From Hydractinia symbiolongicarpus (taxonomy: Eukaryota; Cnidaria; Hydrozoa; Anthoathecata; Hydractiniidae), in the NCBI RefSeq assembly GCF_029227915.1, contig NC_079881.1, positions 27,195,501 through 27,259,500 of the forward strand: a DNA stretch of 64,000 bases. The letters run 5' to 3'. Below are positions 37,013-49,098 of the stretch, one piece after another. A program made the position numbers and the translations under genes. The notes beneath the pieces are model-generated. The model was not told where the DNA came from. It did no database searches and saw nothing but the letters and a program-made list of their open reading frames with translations. How positions within the stretch are numbered: position 1 is the stretch's first letter; every line of letters starts with the position of its first letter.

Positions 37013-37822
37013 CAAGTCTTATGCGTTTTAGTGGTAAAAAAATAATTTAAAGAATCGTTCGGGAAATGAGTTTACTCCCTGGGTACTTTCTTTGTATACT
37101 TTTGACTATACGGGCCGAGTCTGGGATTTACGGGAAATCGCAGGTTTTCGTTTGCCGGCGATTAAACTTCTTTTATTCAGCGTCTCATCAAAATGAAAAC
37201 ATTTTTGAAAACTACAAGTCTCATTCGTTCAAGTAGTGCAGAAATAATTTGAAAAATCGTTCGGGAAATCAGTTTACTTATTGGGTACTTTCTTTATATA
37301 CATTCAACTATACGTGCCAAGCCCGGGATTTACGGAAAATCGCGGTTTTTCGTTTGCCGGCGATTAAACTTCTTTTATTCAGCGTCTCATCAAAAATGAA
37401 AATATTTTTGAAAACTACAAGTCTTATGCGTTTTAGTGGTAAAAAAATAATTTAAAGAATCGTTCGGGAAATGAGTTTACTCCCTGGGTACTTTCTTTGT
37501 ATACTTTTGACTATACGGGCCGAGTCTGGGATTTACGGGAAATCGCAGGTTTTCGTTTGCCGGCGATTAAACTTCTTTTATTCAGCGTCTCATCAAAATG
37601 AAAACATTTTTGAAAACTACAAGTCTCATTCGTTCAAGTAGTGCAGAAATAATTTGAAAAATCGTTCGGGAAATCAGTTTACTTATTGGGTACTTTCTTT
37701 ATATACATTCAACTATACGTGCCAAGCCCGGGATTTACGGAAAATCGCGGTTTTTCGTTTGCCGGCGATTAAACTTCTTTTATTCAGCGTCTCATCAAAA
37801 ATAAAAACAAGTTTGAAAACTA
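37013..37822 (+). repeat. 405-bp dimer tandem duplication
   Basis: Copy 1 is 37,013-37,417 and copy 2 is 37,418-37,822. Each consists of a 202-bp monomer with CATCAAAATG (one A missing) and TTTAAAGAATCG, followed by a 203-bp monomer with CGTTCAAGTAGTGCAG and GCGGTTTTTCG. The shared one-base deletion and private variants show a single duplication. The two differ only near the right end, where copy 2 has ATAAAAACAAG. Confidence 0.9.
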
Positions 37823-39649
37823 CAAGTCTCATGCGTTTTAGTGGTGAAAAAATACTATAAAAAATCGTTCGGAAATTGAGTTCACTCCCTGGGTAATTTC
37901 TTTGTATACTTTTGACTATACGGGCCAAGCCCGGGATTTACGGGAAATCGCGGGTTTTCGTTTGCCGGCGATTAAACTTCTTTTATTCAGCGTCTTATGA
38001 AAAATGAAAACATTTTTGAAAACTACAAGTCTTATGCGTTTTAGTGGTGAAAAAATAATTTAAAAAATCGTTCTGGAAATGACTTTACTCACAGGGTACT
38101 TTCTTTGTATACATTCGACTATACGGGCCAAGCCCGGGATTTACGGGAAATCGCGGGTTTTCGTTTGCCGGCGATTAAACCTCTTTCAATAAGCATCTCA
38201 TCAAAAATGAGAACATTTCTGAAAACTACAGGTCTCCTGCGTTTTAGTGATGAAAAAAAACTTTAAAAAATCATTCGGGAAATGAGTTTATTCCCTGGGT
38301 ACTTTCTTTGTATACTTTTGACTATACGGGCCAAGCCCGGGATTTACGGGAAATCGCGGGTTTTCGTTTGCCGGCGATTAAACTTCTTTTATTTAGCGTC
38401 TCATCAAAAATGAAAACATTTTTAAAAACTACAAGTCTTATGCGTTTTAGTGGTGAAAAAATAATTTAAAAAATCGTTCGGGAAATGAGTTTACTCCCTG
38501 GGTACTTTCTTTGTATACATTCCACTATACGTGCCAAGCCCGGGATTTACGGGAAATCGCGGGTTTTCGTTTGCCGGCGATTAAACTTCTTTTATTTAGC
38601 GTATCATCAAAAATGAAAACAAGTTTGAAAACTACAAGTCTCATGCGTTTTAGTGGTGAAAAAATACTATAAAAAATCGTTCGGAAATTGAGTTCACTCC
38701 CTGGGTAATTTCTTTGTATACTTTTGACTATACGGGCCAAGCCCGGGATTTACGGGAAATCGCGGGTTTTCGTTTGCCGGCGATTAAACTTCTTTTATTT
38801 AGCGTCTCATCAAAAATGAAAACATTTTTGAAAACTACAAGTCTTATGCGTTTTAGTGGTGAAAAAATAATTTAAAAAATCGTTCGGGAAATGAGTTTAC
38901 TCCCTGGGTACTTTCTTTGTATACTTTTGACTATACCGGCCGAGTCTGGGATTTACGGGAAATCGCAGGTTTTCGTTTGCCGGCGATTAAACTTCTTTTA
39001 TTCAGCGTCTCATCAAAAATGAAAACATTTCGGAAAACTAAAAGTCTCATGCGATTTAGTGGTGAAAAGATAATTTAAAAAATCGTTCTGGAAATGAGTT
39101 TACTCACAGGGTACTTTCTTTGTATACATTCGACTATACGGGACAAGCCCGGGATTTGCGGGAAATCGCGGGTTTTCGTTTGCCGGCGATTAAACCTCTT
39201 TCATTAAGCGTCTCATTAAAAATGAAAACATTTTTGAAAACTACAAGTCTCATTCGTTCTAATGGTGCAGAAGTAATTTGAAAAATTGTTCGGGAAATCA
39301 GTTTACTCATTGGGTACTTTCTTTGTATACTTTTGACTATACGGGCCAAGCCCGGGATTTACGGGAAATCGCAGGTTTTCGTTTGCCGGCGATTAAACTT
39401 CTTTTATTCAGCGTCTTATCAAAAATGAAAACATTTTTAAAAACTACAAGTCTCATGCGTTTTAGTGGTGAAAAAATACTATAAAAAATCGTTCGGAAAT
39501 TGAGTTCACTCCCTGGGTAATTTCTTTGTATACTTTTGACTATACGGGCCAAGCCCGGGATTTACGGGAAATCGCGGGTTTTCGTTTGCCGGCGATTAAA
39601 CCTCTTTCAATAAGCATCTCATCAAAAATGAGAACATTTCTGAAAACTA

Positions 39650-39836
39650 CAGGTCTCCTGCGTTTTAGTGGTGAAAAAAAACTTTAAAAAATCATTCGGG
39701 AAATGAGTTTATTCCCTGGGTACTTTCTTTGTATACTTTTGACTATACGGGCCAAGCCCGGGATTTACGGGAAATCGCGGGTTTTCGTTTCTTTTATTTA
39801 GCGTCTCATTAAAAATGAAAACATTTTTAAAAACTA
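39650..39836 (+). repeat. Truncated 187-bp monomer
   Basis: The sequence reads GGGTTTTCGTTTCTTTTATTTAG where a complete monomer has GCCGGCGATTAAACTT between CGTTT and CTTTTATT. The 16 missing bases remove half of the otherwise best conserved block of the satellite. No second copy of this deletion was seen in the window, so it is probably young. Confidence 0.9.
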
Positions 39837-40648
39837 CAAGTCTTATGCTTTTTAGTGGTGAAAAAATAATTTAAAAAATCGTTCGGGAAATGAGTTTACT
39901 CCCTGGGTACTTTCTTTGTATACATTCCACTATACGTGCCAAGCCCGGGATTTACGGGAAATCGCGGGTTTTCGTTTGCCGGCGATTAAACTTCTTTTAT
40001 TTAGCGTATCATCAAAAATGAAAACAAGTTTGAAAACTACAAGTCTCATGCGTTTTAGTAGTGAAAAAATAATTTAAAAAATCGTTCGGGAAATGAGTTT
40101 ACTCCCTGGGTACTTTCTTTGTATACTTTTGACTATACGGGCCAAGCCCGGGATTTACGGGAAATCGCGGGTTTTCGTTTGCCGGCGATTAAACTTCTTT
40201 TATTTAGCGTCTCATCAAAAATGAAAACATTTTTGAAAACTACAAGTCTTATGCGTTTTAGTGGTGAAAAAATAATTTAAAAAATCGTTCGGGAAATGAG
40301 TTTACTCCCTGGGTACTTTCTTTGTATACTTTTGACTATACCGGCCGAGTCTGGGATTTACGGGAAATCGCAGGTTTTCGTTTGCCGGCGATTAAACTTC
40401 TTTTATTCAGCGTCTCATCAAAAATGAAAACATTTCGGAAAACTAAAAGTCTCATGCGATTTAGTGGTGAAAAGATAATTTAAAAAATCGTTCTGGAAAT
40501 GAGTTTACTCACAGGGTACTTTCTTTGTATACATTCGACTATACGGGCCAAGCCCGGGATTTACGGGAAATCGCGGGTTTTCGTTTGCCGGCGATTAAAC
40601 CTCTTTCATTAAGCGTCTCATCAAAAATGAAAACATTTTTGAAAACTA

Positions 40649-40850
40649 CAAGTCTCATGCGTTTTAGTGGTGAAAAAAAAATTTAAAAAATCATTGGGAA
40701 AATGAGTTTACTCCCTGGGTACTTTCTTTGCATACATTCGACACACGGGCCAAGCCCAGGATTTAGAGGAAATCGCTGGTTTTCGTTTGCCGGCGATTAA
40801 ACCTCTTTCATTAAGCGTCTCATCAAAAATGAAAACATTTTTGAAAACTA
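40649..40850 (+). repeat. 202-bp monomer variant X (first of several)
   Basis: The monomer carries AAAAAAAAATTTAAAAAATC, CATTGGGAAAATGAG, CATTCGACACACGGGCC and TTTAGAGGAAATCGCTGG. It is one base short in the CGAC-ACACGGG segment. The same type starts at 44,504, 49,170, 50,184, 53,014, 54,028 and 56,666, and again in the 1,217-bp units after 60.7 kb. It looks like a descendant of P, with which it shares the long A run and CGCTGG. It is absent left of 40 kb. Confidence 0.85.
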
Positions 40851-41053
40851 CAAGTCTCATGCGTTTTAGTGGTGAAAAAATAATTTAAAAAATCGTTCGG
40901 GAAATGAGTTTACTCCCTGGGTACTTTCTTTGTATACTTTTGACTATACGGGCCGAGTCCGGGATTTACGGGAAATCGCGGGTTTTCGTTTGCCGACGAT
41001 TAAACTTCTTTTATTTAGCGTCCCATCAAAAATGAAAACATTTTTGAAAACTA

Positions 41054-42271
41054 CAAGTCTTTTGCGTTTTAGTGGTGAAAAAATAATATGAAAAATCGTT
41101 CGGGAAATGAGTTTACTCCCTGGGTACTTTCTTTGTATACTTTTGACTATACGGGCCAAGCCCGGGATTTACGGGAAATCGCTGGTTTTCGTTTGCCGGC
41201 GATTAAACCTCTTTCATTAAGCGTCTCATCGAAAATGAAAACATTTTTGAAAACTACAAGTCTCATGCGTTTTAGTGGTGAAAAAATAATTTAAAAAATC
41301 GTTCGGGAAATGAGTTTACTCCCTGGGTACTTTCTTTGTATACTTTTAACTGTACGGGCCGAGTTCGGGAGTTACGGGAAGTCGCCGGTTTTCGTTTGCA
41401 GGCGATTAAACTTCTTTTATTCAGCGTCTCATCAAAAATGAAAACATTTTTAAAAACTACAAGTCTTATGCGTTTTAGTGGTGAAAAAATAATATGAAAA
41501 ATCGTTCGGGAAATGAGTTTACTCCCTGGGTACTTTCTTTGTATACTTTTGACTATACGGGCCAAGCCCGGGATTTACGGGAAATCGCTGGTTTTCGTTT
41601 GCCGGCGATTAAACCTCTTTCATTAAGCGTCTCATCGAAAATGAAAACATTTTTGAAAACTACAAGTCTCATGCGTTTTAGTGGTGAAAAAATAATTTAA
41701 AAAATCGTTCGGGAAATGAGTTTACTCCCTGGGTACTTTCTTTGTATACTTTTAACTATACGGGCCGAGTTCGGGAGTTACGGGAAGTCGCCGGTTTTCG
41801 TTTGCAGGCGATTAAACTTCTTTTATTCAGCGTCTCATCAAAAATGAAAACATTTTTAAAAACTACAAGTCTCATGGGCTTTTGTGGTGAAACAATAATT
41901 TGAAAAATCGTTCGGAAAATGACTTTACTCACAGGGTACTTTCTTTGTATACATTCGACTATACGGGCCAAGCCCGGGATTTACGGGAAATCGCGGGTTT
42001 TCGTTTGCCGGCGATTAAACCTCTTTCAATAAGCGTCTCATCAAAAATGAGAACATTTTTGAAAACTACAAGTCTCCTGCGTTTTAGTGGTGAAAAAAAA
42101 CTTTAAGAAATCATTCGGGAAATTAGTTTATTCCCTGGGTACTTTCTTTGTATACATTCGACTACACGGGCCAGGCCCGGGATTTAGGGGAAATCGCTGG
42201 TTTTCGTTTGCCGGCGATTAAACTTCTTTTATTCAGCGTCTCATCAAAAATGAAAACATTTCGGAAAACTA
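41054..42271 (+). repeat. I-J dimer repeats and K, P2 monomers
   Basis: Two I-J pairs (41,054 and 41,460, 406 bp apart) are followed by K (41,866) and P2 (42,069). I carries AATAATATGAAAAATCG, CGCTGG and CATCGAAAATG. J carries CGAGTTCGGGAGTTACGGG, GTCGCCGG and TTTGCAGGCG. K carries GGGCTTTTGTGGTGAAACAAT and GGAAAATGACTTTAC. P2 carries ACTTTAAGAAATC and GGGAAATTAG. Confidence 0.82.
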
Positions 42272-45111
42272 AAAGTCTCATGCGATTTAGTGGTGAAAAG
42301 ATAATTTAAAAAATCGTTCTGGAAATGAGTTTACTCACAGGGTACTTTCTTTGTATACATTCGACTATACGGGACAAGCCCGGGATTTGCGGGAAATCGC
42401 GGGTTTTCGTTTGCCGGCGATTAAACCTCTTTCATTAAGCGTCTCATTAAAAATGAAAACATTTTTGAAAACTACAAGTCTCATGCGTTTTAGTGGTGAA
42501 AAAATAATTTAAAAAATCGTTCGGGAAATGAGTTTACTCCCTGGGTACTTTCTTTGTATACTTTTAACTATACGGGCCGAGTTCGGGAGTTACGGGAAGT
42601 CGCCGGTTTTCGTTTGCAGGCGATTAAACTTCTTTTATTCAGCGTCTCATCAAAAATGAGAACATTTTTGAAAACTACAAGTCTCCTGCGTTTTAGTGGT
42701 GAAAAAAAACTTTAAGAAATCATTCGGGAAATTAGTTTATTCCCTGGGTACTTTCTTTGTATACATTCGACTACACGGGCCAGGCCCGGGATTTAGGGGA
42801 AATCGCTGGTTTTCGTTTGCCGGCGATTAAACTTCTTTTATTCAGCGTCTCATCAAAAATGAAAACATTTTTGAAAACTACAAGTCTCATGCGTTTTAGT
42901 GGTGAAAAAATAATTTAAAAAATCGTTCGGGAAATGAGTTTACTCCCTGGGTACTTTCTTTGTATACTTTTGACTATACGGGCCGAGTCCGGGATTTACG
43001 GGAAATCGCGGGTTTTCGTTTGCCGGCGATTAAACTTCTTTTATTCAGCGTCCCATCAAAAATGAAAACATTTTTGAAAACTACAAGTCTTATGCGTTTT
43101 AGTGGTGAAAAAATAATATGAAAAATCGTTCGGGAAATGAGTTTACTCCCTGGGTACTTTCTTTGTATACTTTTGACTATACGGGCCAAGCCCGGGATTT
43201 ACGGGAAATCGCTGGTTATCGTTTGCCGGCGATTAAACCTCTTTCATTAAGCGTCTCATCGAAAATGAAAACATTTTTAAAAACTACAAGTCTCATGCGT
43301 TTTAGTGGTGAAAAAATAATTTAAAAAATCGTTCGGGAAATGAGTTTACTCCCTGGGTACTTTCTTTGTATACTTTTAACTATACGGGCCGAGTTCGGGA
43401 GTTACGGGAAGTCGCCGGTTTTCGTTTGCAGGCGATTAAACTTCTTTTATTCAGCGTCTCATCAAAAATGAAAACATTTTTAAAAACTACAAGTCTCATG
43501 GGCTTTTGTGGTGAAACAATAATTTGAAAAATCGTTCGGAAAATGACTTTACTCACAGGGTACTTTCTTTGTATACATTCGACTATACGGGCCAAGCCCG
43601 GGATTTACGGGAAATCGCGGGTTTTCGTTTGCCGGCGATTAAACCTCTTTCAATAAGCGTCTCATCAAAAATGAGAACATTTTTGAAAACTACAAGTCTC
43701 CTGCGTTTTAGTGGTGAAAAAAAACTTTAAGAAATCATTCGGGAAATTAGTTTATTCCCTGGGTACTTTCTTTGTATACATTCGACTACACGGGCCAGGC
43801 CCGGGATTTAGGGGAAATCGCTGGTTTTCGTTTGCCGGCGATTAAACTTCTTTTATTCAGCGTCTCATCAAAAATGAAAACATTTTTGAAAACTACAAGT
43901 CTTATGCGTTTTAGTGGTGAAAAAATTATTTAAAAAATCGTTCTGGAAATGAGTTTACTCACAGGGTACTTTCTTTGTATACATTCGACTATACGGGCCA
44001 AGCCCGGGATTTGCGGGAAATCGCGAGTTTTCGTTTGCCGGCGATCAAACCTCTTTCATTAAGCGTCTCATCAAAAATGAAAACATTTTTAAAAACTACA
44101 AGTCTCATGGGCTTTAGTGGTGAAATAATAACTTAAAAAATCGTTCGGGAAATGAGTTTACTCCCTGGGTACTTTCTTTGTACACTTTTGACTATACGGG
44201 CCGAGTCTGGGATTTACGGGAAATCGCAGGTTTTCGTTTCCGGCGATTAAACTTCTTTTATTCAGAGTCTCATCAAAAATGAAAACATTTTTGAAAACTA
44301 CAAGTCTCATGCGTTTTAGTGGTGAAAAAATATATTAAAAAATCGTTCTGGAAATGAGTTTACTTCCTGGGTACTTTCTTTGTACACTTTTGACTATACG
44401 GGCCGAGTCTGGGATTTACGGGAAATCGCGGGTTTTTGTTTGCCGGCGATTAAACCTCTTTCATTAAGCGTCTCATCAAAAATGAAAACATTTTTGAAAA
44501 GTACAAGTCTCATGCGTTTTAGTGGTGAAAAAAAAATTTAAAAAATCATTGGGAAAATGAGTTTACTCCCTGGGTACTTTCTTTGCATACATTCGACACA
44601 CGGGCCAAGCCCGGGATTTAGAGGAAATCGCTGGTTTTCGTTTGCAGCCGATTAAACTTCTTTTATTCAGCGTCTCATCAAAAATGAAAACATTTTTAAA
44701 AACTACAAGTCTCATGGGCTTTTGTGGTGAAACAATAATTTGAAAAATCGTTCGGAAAATGACTTTACTCACAGGGTACTTTCTTTGTATACATTCGACT
44801 ATACGGGCCAAGCCCGGGATTTACGGGAAATCGCGGGTTTTCGTTTGCCGGCGATTAAACCTCTTTCAATAAGCGTCTCATCAAAAATGAAAACATTTTT
44901 GAAAACTACAAGTCTCCTGCGTTTTAGTGGTGAAAAAAAACTTTAAGAAATCATTCGGGAAATTAGTTTATTCCCTGGGTACTTTCTTTGTATACATTCG
45001 ACTACACGAGCCAGGCCCGGGATTTAGGGGAAATCGCTGGTTTTCGTTTGCCGGCGATTAAACTTCTTTTATTCAGCGTCTCATCAAAAATGAAAACATT
45101 TCGGAAAACTA
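42272..45111 (+). repeat. 14-monomer HOR unit (2,840 bp), copy 1
   Basis: The order is E, J, P2, L, I, J, K, P2, Q3, R5, M, X, K, P2. The total is 14 x 203 minus 2 bp: R5 at 44,099 lacks one base (CGTTTCCGGCG) and X at 44,504 lacks one (CGACACACGGG). The next unit begins with the same E monomer, marked by CATTTCGGAAAACTAAAAG just upstream, exactly 2,840 bp later. P2 and K each occur more than once within the unit, so the unit itself arose by earlier internal duplications. Confidence 0.82.
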
Positions 45112-48100
45112 AAAGTCTCATGCGATTTAGTGGTGAAAAGATAATTTAAAAAATCGTTCTGGAAATGAGTTTACTCACAGGGTACTTTCTTTGTATACAT
45201 TCGACTATACGGGACAAGCCCGGGATTTGCGGGAAATCGCGGGTTTTCGTTTGCCGGCGATTAAACCTCTTTCATTAAGCGTCTCATTAAAAATGAAAAC
45301 ATTTTTGAAAACTACAAGTCTCATGCGTTTTAGTGGTGAAAAAATAATTTAAAAAATCGTTCGGGAAATGAGTTTACTCCCTGGGTACTTTCTTTGTATA
45401 CTTTTAACTATACGGGCCGAGTTCGGGAGTTACGGGAAGTTGCCGGTTTTCGTTTGCAGGCGATTAAACTTCTTTTATTCAGCGTCTCATCAAAAATGAG
45501 AACATTTTTGAAAACTACAAGTCTCCTGCGTTTTAGTGGTGAAAAAAAACTTTAAGAAATCATTCGGGAAATTAGTTTATTCCCTGGGTACTTTCTTTGT
45601 ATACATTCGACTACACGGGCCAGGCCCGGGATTTAGGGGAAATCGCTGGTTTTCGTTTGCCGGCGATTAAACTTCTTTTATTCAGCGTCTCATCAAAAAT
45701 GAAAACATTTTTGAAAACTACAAGTCTCATGCGTTTTAGTGGTGAAAAAATAATTTAAAAAATCGTTCGGGAAATGAGTTTACTCCCTGGGTACTTTCTT
45801 TGTATACTTTTGACTATACGGGCCGAGTCCGGGATTTACGGGAAATCGCGGGTTTTCGTTTGCCGGCGATTAGACTTCTTTTATTCAGCGTCCCATCAAA
45901 AATGAAAACATTTTTGAAAACTACAAGTCTTATGCGTTTTAGTGGTGAAAAAATAATATGAAAAATCGTTCGGGAAATGAGTTTACTCCCTGGGTACTTT
46001 CTTTGTATACTTTTGACTATACGGGCCAAGCCCGGGATTTACGGGAAATCGCTGGTTTTCGTTTGCCGGCGATTAAACCTCTTTCATTAAGCGTCTCATC
46101 GAAAATGAAAACATTTTTAAAAACTACAAGTCTCATGCGTTTTAGTGGTGAAAAAATAATTTAAAAAATCGTTCGGGAAATGAGTTTACTCCCTGGGTAC
46201 TTTCTTTGTATACTTTTAACTATACGGGCCGAGTTCGGGAGTTACGGGAAGTCGCCGGTTTTCGTTTGCAGGCGATTAAACTTCTTTTATTCAGCGTCTC
46301 ATCAAAAATGAAAACATTTTTAAAAACTACAAGTCTCATGGGCTTTTGTGGTGAAACAATAATTTGAAAAATCGTTCGGAAAATGACTTTACTCACAGGG
46401 TACTTTCTTTGTATACATTCGACTATACGGGCCAAGCCCGGGATTTACGGGAAATCGCGGGTTTTCGTTTGCCGGCGATTAAACCTCTTTCAATAAGCGT
46501 CTCATCAAAAATGAGAACATTTTTGAAAACTACAAGTCTCCTGCGGTTTAGTGGTGAAAAAAAACTTTAAGAAATCATTCGGGAAATTAGTTTATTCCCT
46601 GGGTACTTTCTTTGTATACATTCGACTACACGGGCCAGGCCCGGGATTTAGGGGAAATCGCTGGTTTTCGTTTGCCGGCGATTAAACTTCTTTTATTCAG
46701 CGTCTCATCAAAAATGAAAACATTTTTGAAAACTACAAGTCTTATGCGTTTTAGTGGTGAAAAAATTATTTAAAAAATCGTTCTGGAAATGAGTTTACTC
46801 ACAGGGTACTTTCTTTGTATACATTCGACTATACGGGCCAAGCCCGGGATTTGCGGGAAATCGCGAGTTTTCGTTTGCCGGCGATCAAACCTCTTTCATT
46901 AAGCGTCTCATCAAAAATGAAAACATTTTTAAAAACTACAAGTCTCATGGGCTTTAGTGGTGAAATAATAACTTAAAAAATCGTTCGGGAAATGAGTTTA
47001 CTCCCTGGGTACTTTCTTTGTATACTTTTGACTATACGGGCCAAGCCCGGGATTTACGGGAAATCGCTGGTTTTCGTTTGCCGGCGATTAAACCTCTTTC
47101 ATTAAGCGTCTCATCGAAAATGAAAACATTTTTAAAAACTACAAGTCTCATGCGTTTTAGTGGTGAAAAAATAATTTAAAAAATCGTTCGGGAAATGAGT
47201 TTACTCCCTGGGTACTTTCTTTGTATACTTTTAACTATACGGGCCGAGTTCGGGAGTTACGGGAAGTCGCCGGTTTTCGTTTGCAGGCGATTAAACTTCT
47301 TTTATTCAGCGTCTCATCAAAAATGAAAACATTTTTAAAAACTACAAGTCTCATGGGCTTTTGTGGTGAAACAATAATTTGAAAAATCGTTCGGAAAATG
47401 ACTTTACTCACAGGGTACTTTCTTTGTATACATTCGACTATACGGGCCAAGCCCGGGATTTACGGGAAATCGCGGGTTTTCGTTTGCCGGCGATTAAACC
47501 TCTTTCAATAAGCGTCTCATCAAAAATGAGAACATTTTTGAAAACTACAAGTCTCCTGCGGTTTAGTGGTGAAAAAAAACTTTAAGAAATCATTCGGGAA
47601 ATTAGTTTATTCCCTGGGTACTTTCTTTGTATACATTCGACTACACGGGCCAGGCCCGGGATTTAGGGGAAATCGCTGGTTTTCGTTTGCCGGCGATTAA
47701 ACTTCTTTTATTCAGCGTCTCATCAAAAATGAAAACATTTTTGAAAACTACAAGTCTTATGCGTTTTAGTGGTGAAAAAATTATTTAAAAAATCGTTCTG
47801 GAAATGAGTTTACTCACAGGGTACTTTCTTTGTATACATTCGACTATACGGGCCAAGCCCGGGATTTGCGGGAAATCGCGAGTTTTCGTTTGCCGGCGAT
47901 CAAACCTCTTTCATTAAGCGTCTCATCAAAAATGAAAACATTTTTAAAAACTACAAGTCTCATGGGCTTTAGTGGTGAAATAATAACTTAAAAAATCGTT
48001 CGGGAAATGAGTTTACTCCCTGGGTACTTTCTTTGTACACTTTTGACTATACGGGCCGAGTCTGGGATTTACGGGAAATCGCAGGTTTTCGTTTCCGGCG

Positions 48101-49098
48101 ATTAAACTTCTTTTATTCAGAGTCTCATCAAAAATGAAAACATTTTTGAAAACTACAAGTCTCATGGGCTTTTGTGGTGAAACAATAATTTGAAAAATCG
48201 TTCGGAAAATGACTTTACTCACAGGGTACTTTCTTTGTATACATTCGACTATACGGGCCAAGCCCGGGATTTACGGGAAATCGCGGGTTTTCGTTTGCCG
48301 GCGATTAAACCTCTTTCAATAAGCGTCTCATCAAAAATGAGAACATTTTTGAAAACTACAAGTCTCCTGCGTTTTAGTGGTGAAAAAAAACTTTAAGAAA
48401 TCATTCGGGAAATTAGTTTATTCCCTGGGTACTTTCTTTGTATACATTCGACTACACGGGCCAGGCCCGGGATTTAGGGGAAATCGCTGGTTTTCGTTTG
48501 CCGGCGATTAAACTTCTTTTATTCAGCGTCTCATCAAAAATGAAAACATTTTTGAAAACTACAAGTCTTATGCGTTTTAGTGGTGAAAAAATTATTTAAA
48601 AAATCGTTCTGGAAATGAGTTTACTCACAGGGTACTTTCTTTGTATACATTCGACTATACGGGCCAAGCCCGGGATTTGCGGGAAATCGCGAGTTTTCGT
48701 TTGCCGGCGATCAAACCTCTTTCATTAAGCGTCTCATCAAAAATGAAAACATTTTTAAAAACTACAAGTCTCATGGGCTTTAGTGGTGAAATAATAACTT
48801 AAAAAATCGTTCGGGAAATGAGTTTACTCCCTGGGTACTTTCTTTGTACACTTTTGACAATACGGGCCGAGTCTGGGATTTACGGGAAATCGCAGGTTTT
48901 CGTTTCCGGCGATTAAACTTCTTTTATTCAGAGTCTCATCAAAAATGAAAACATTTTTGAAAACTACAAGTCTCATGCGTTTTAGTGGTGAAAAAATATA
49001 TTAAAAAATCGTTCTGGAAATGAGTTTACTTCCTGGGTACTTTCTTTGTACACTTTTGACTATACGGGCCGAGTCTGGGATTTACGGGAAATCGCGGG
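45112..49098 (+). repeat. 14-monomer HOR, rearranged second copy and extension
   Basis: The order is E, J, P2, L, I, J, K, P2, Q3, R5/I hybrid, J, K, P2, Q3, R5, K, P2, Q3, R5, then the first part of M. The hybrid at 46,939 starts as R5 (CTCATGGG, AATAACTTAAAA) and ends as I (CGCTGG, CATCGAAAATG). It produces an extra five-monomer repeat, 1,015 bp (K-P2 start at 46,330 and 47,345). A K-P2-Q3-R5 four-monomer repeat of 811 bp follows at 47,345 and 48,156. Confidence 0.8.

Larger units (their letters stand above)
37823..41053 (+). repeat. Mixed block with a seven-monomer (1,421 bp) partial duplication
   Basis: Private variants recur at a 1,421-bp offset: AACATTTCTGAAAACTACAGG at 38,211 and 39,632; beyond the 16-bp deletion in copy 2 the offset becomes 1,405 bp, as for CTATACCGGCC (38,931 and 40,336) and CATTTCGGAAAACTAAAAG. 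Copy 1 starts at 38,229 and copy 2 at 39,650. The match fades after about 39,240 and 40,650. A 202-bp monomer with CGACACACGGG (40,649-40,850), common further right, appears here for the first time. Confidence 0.75.
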
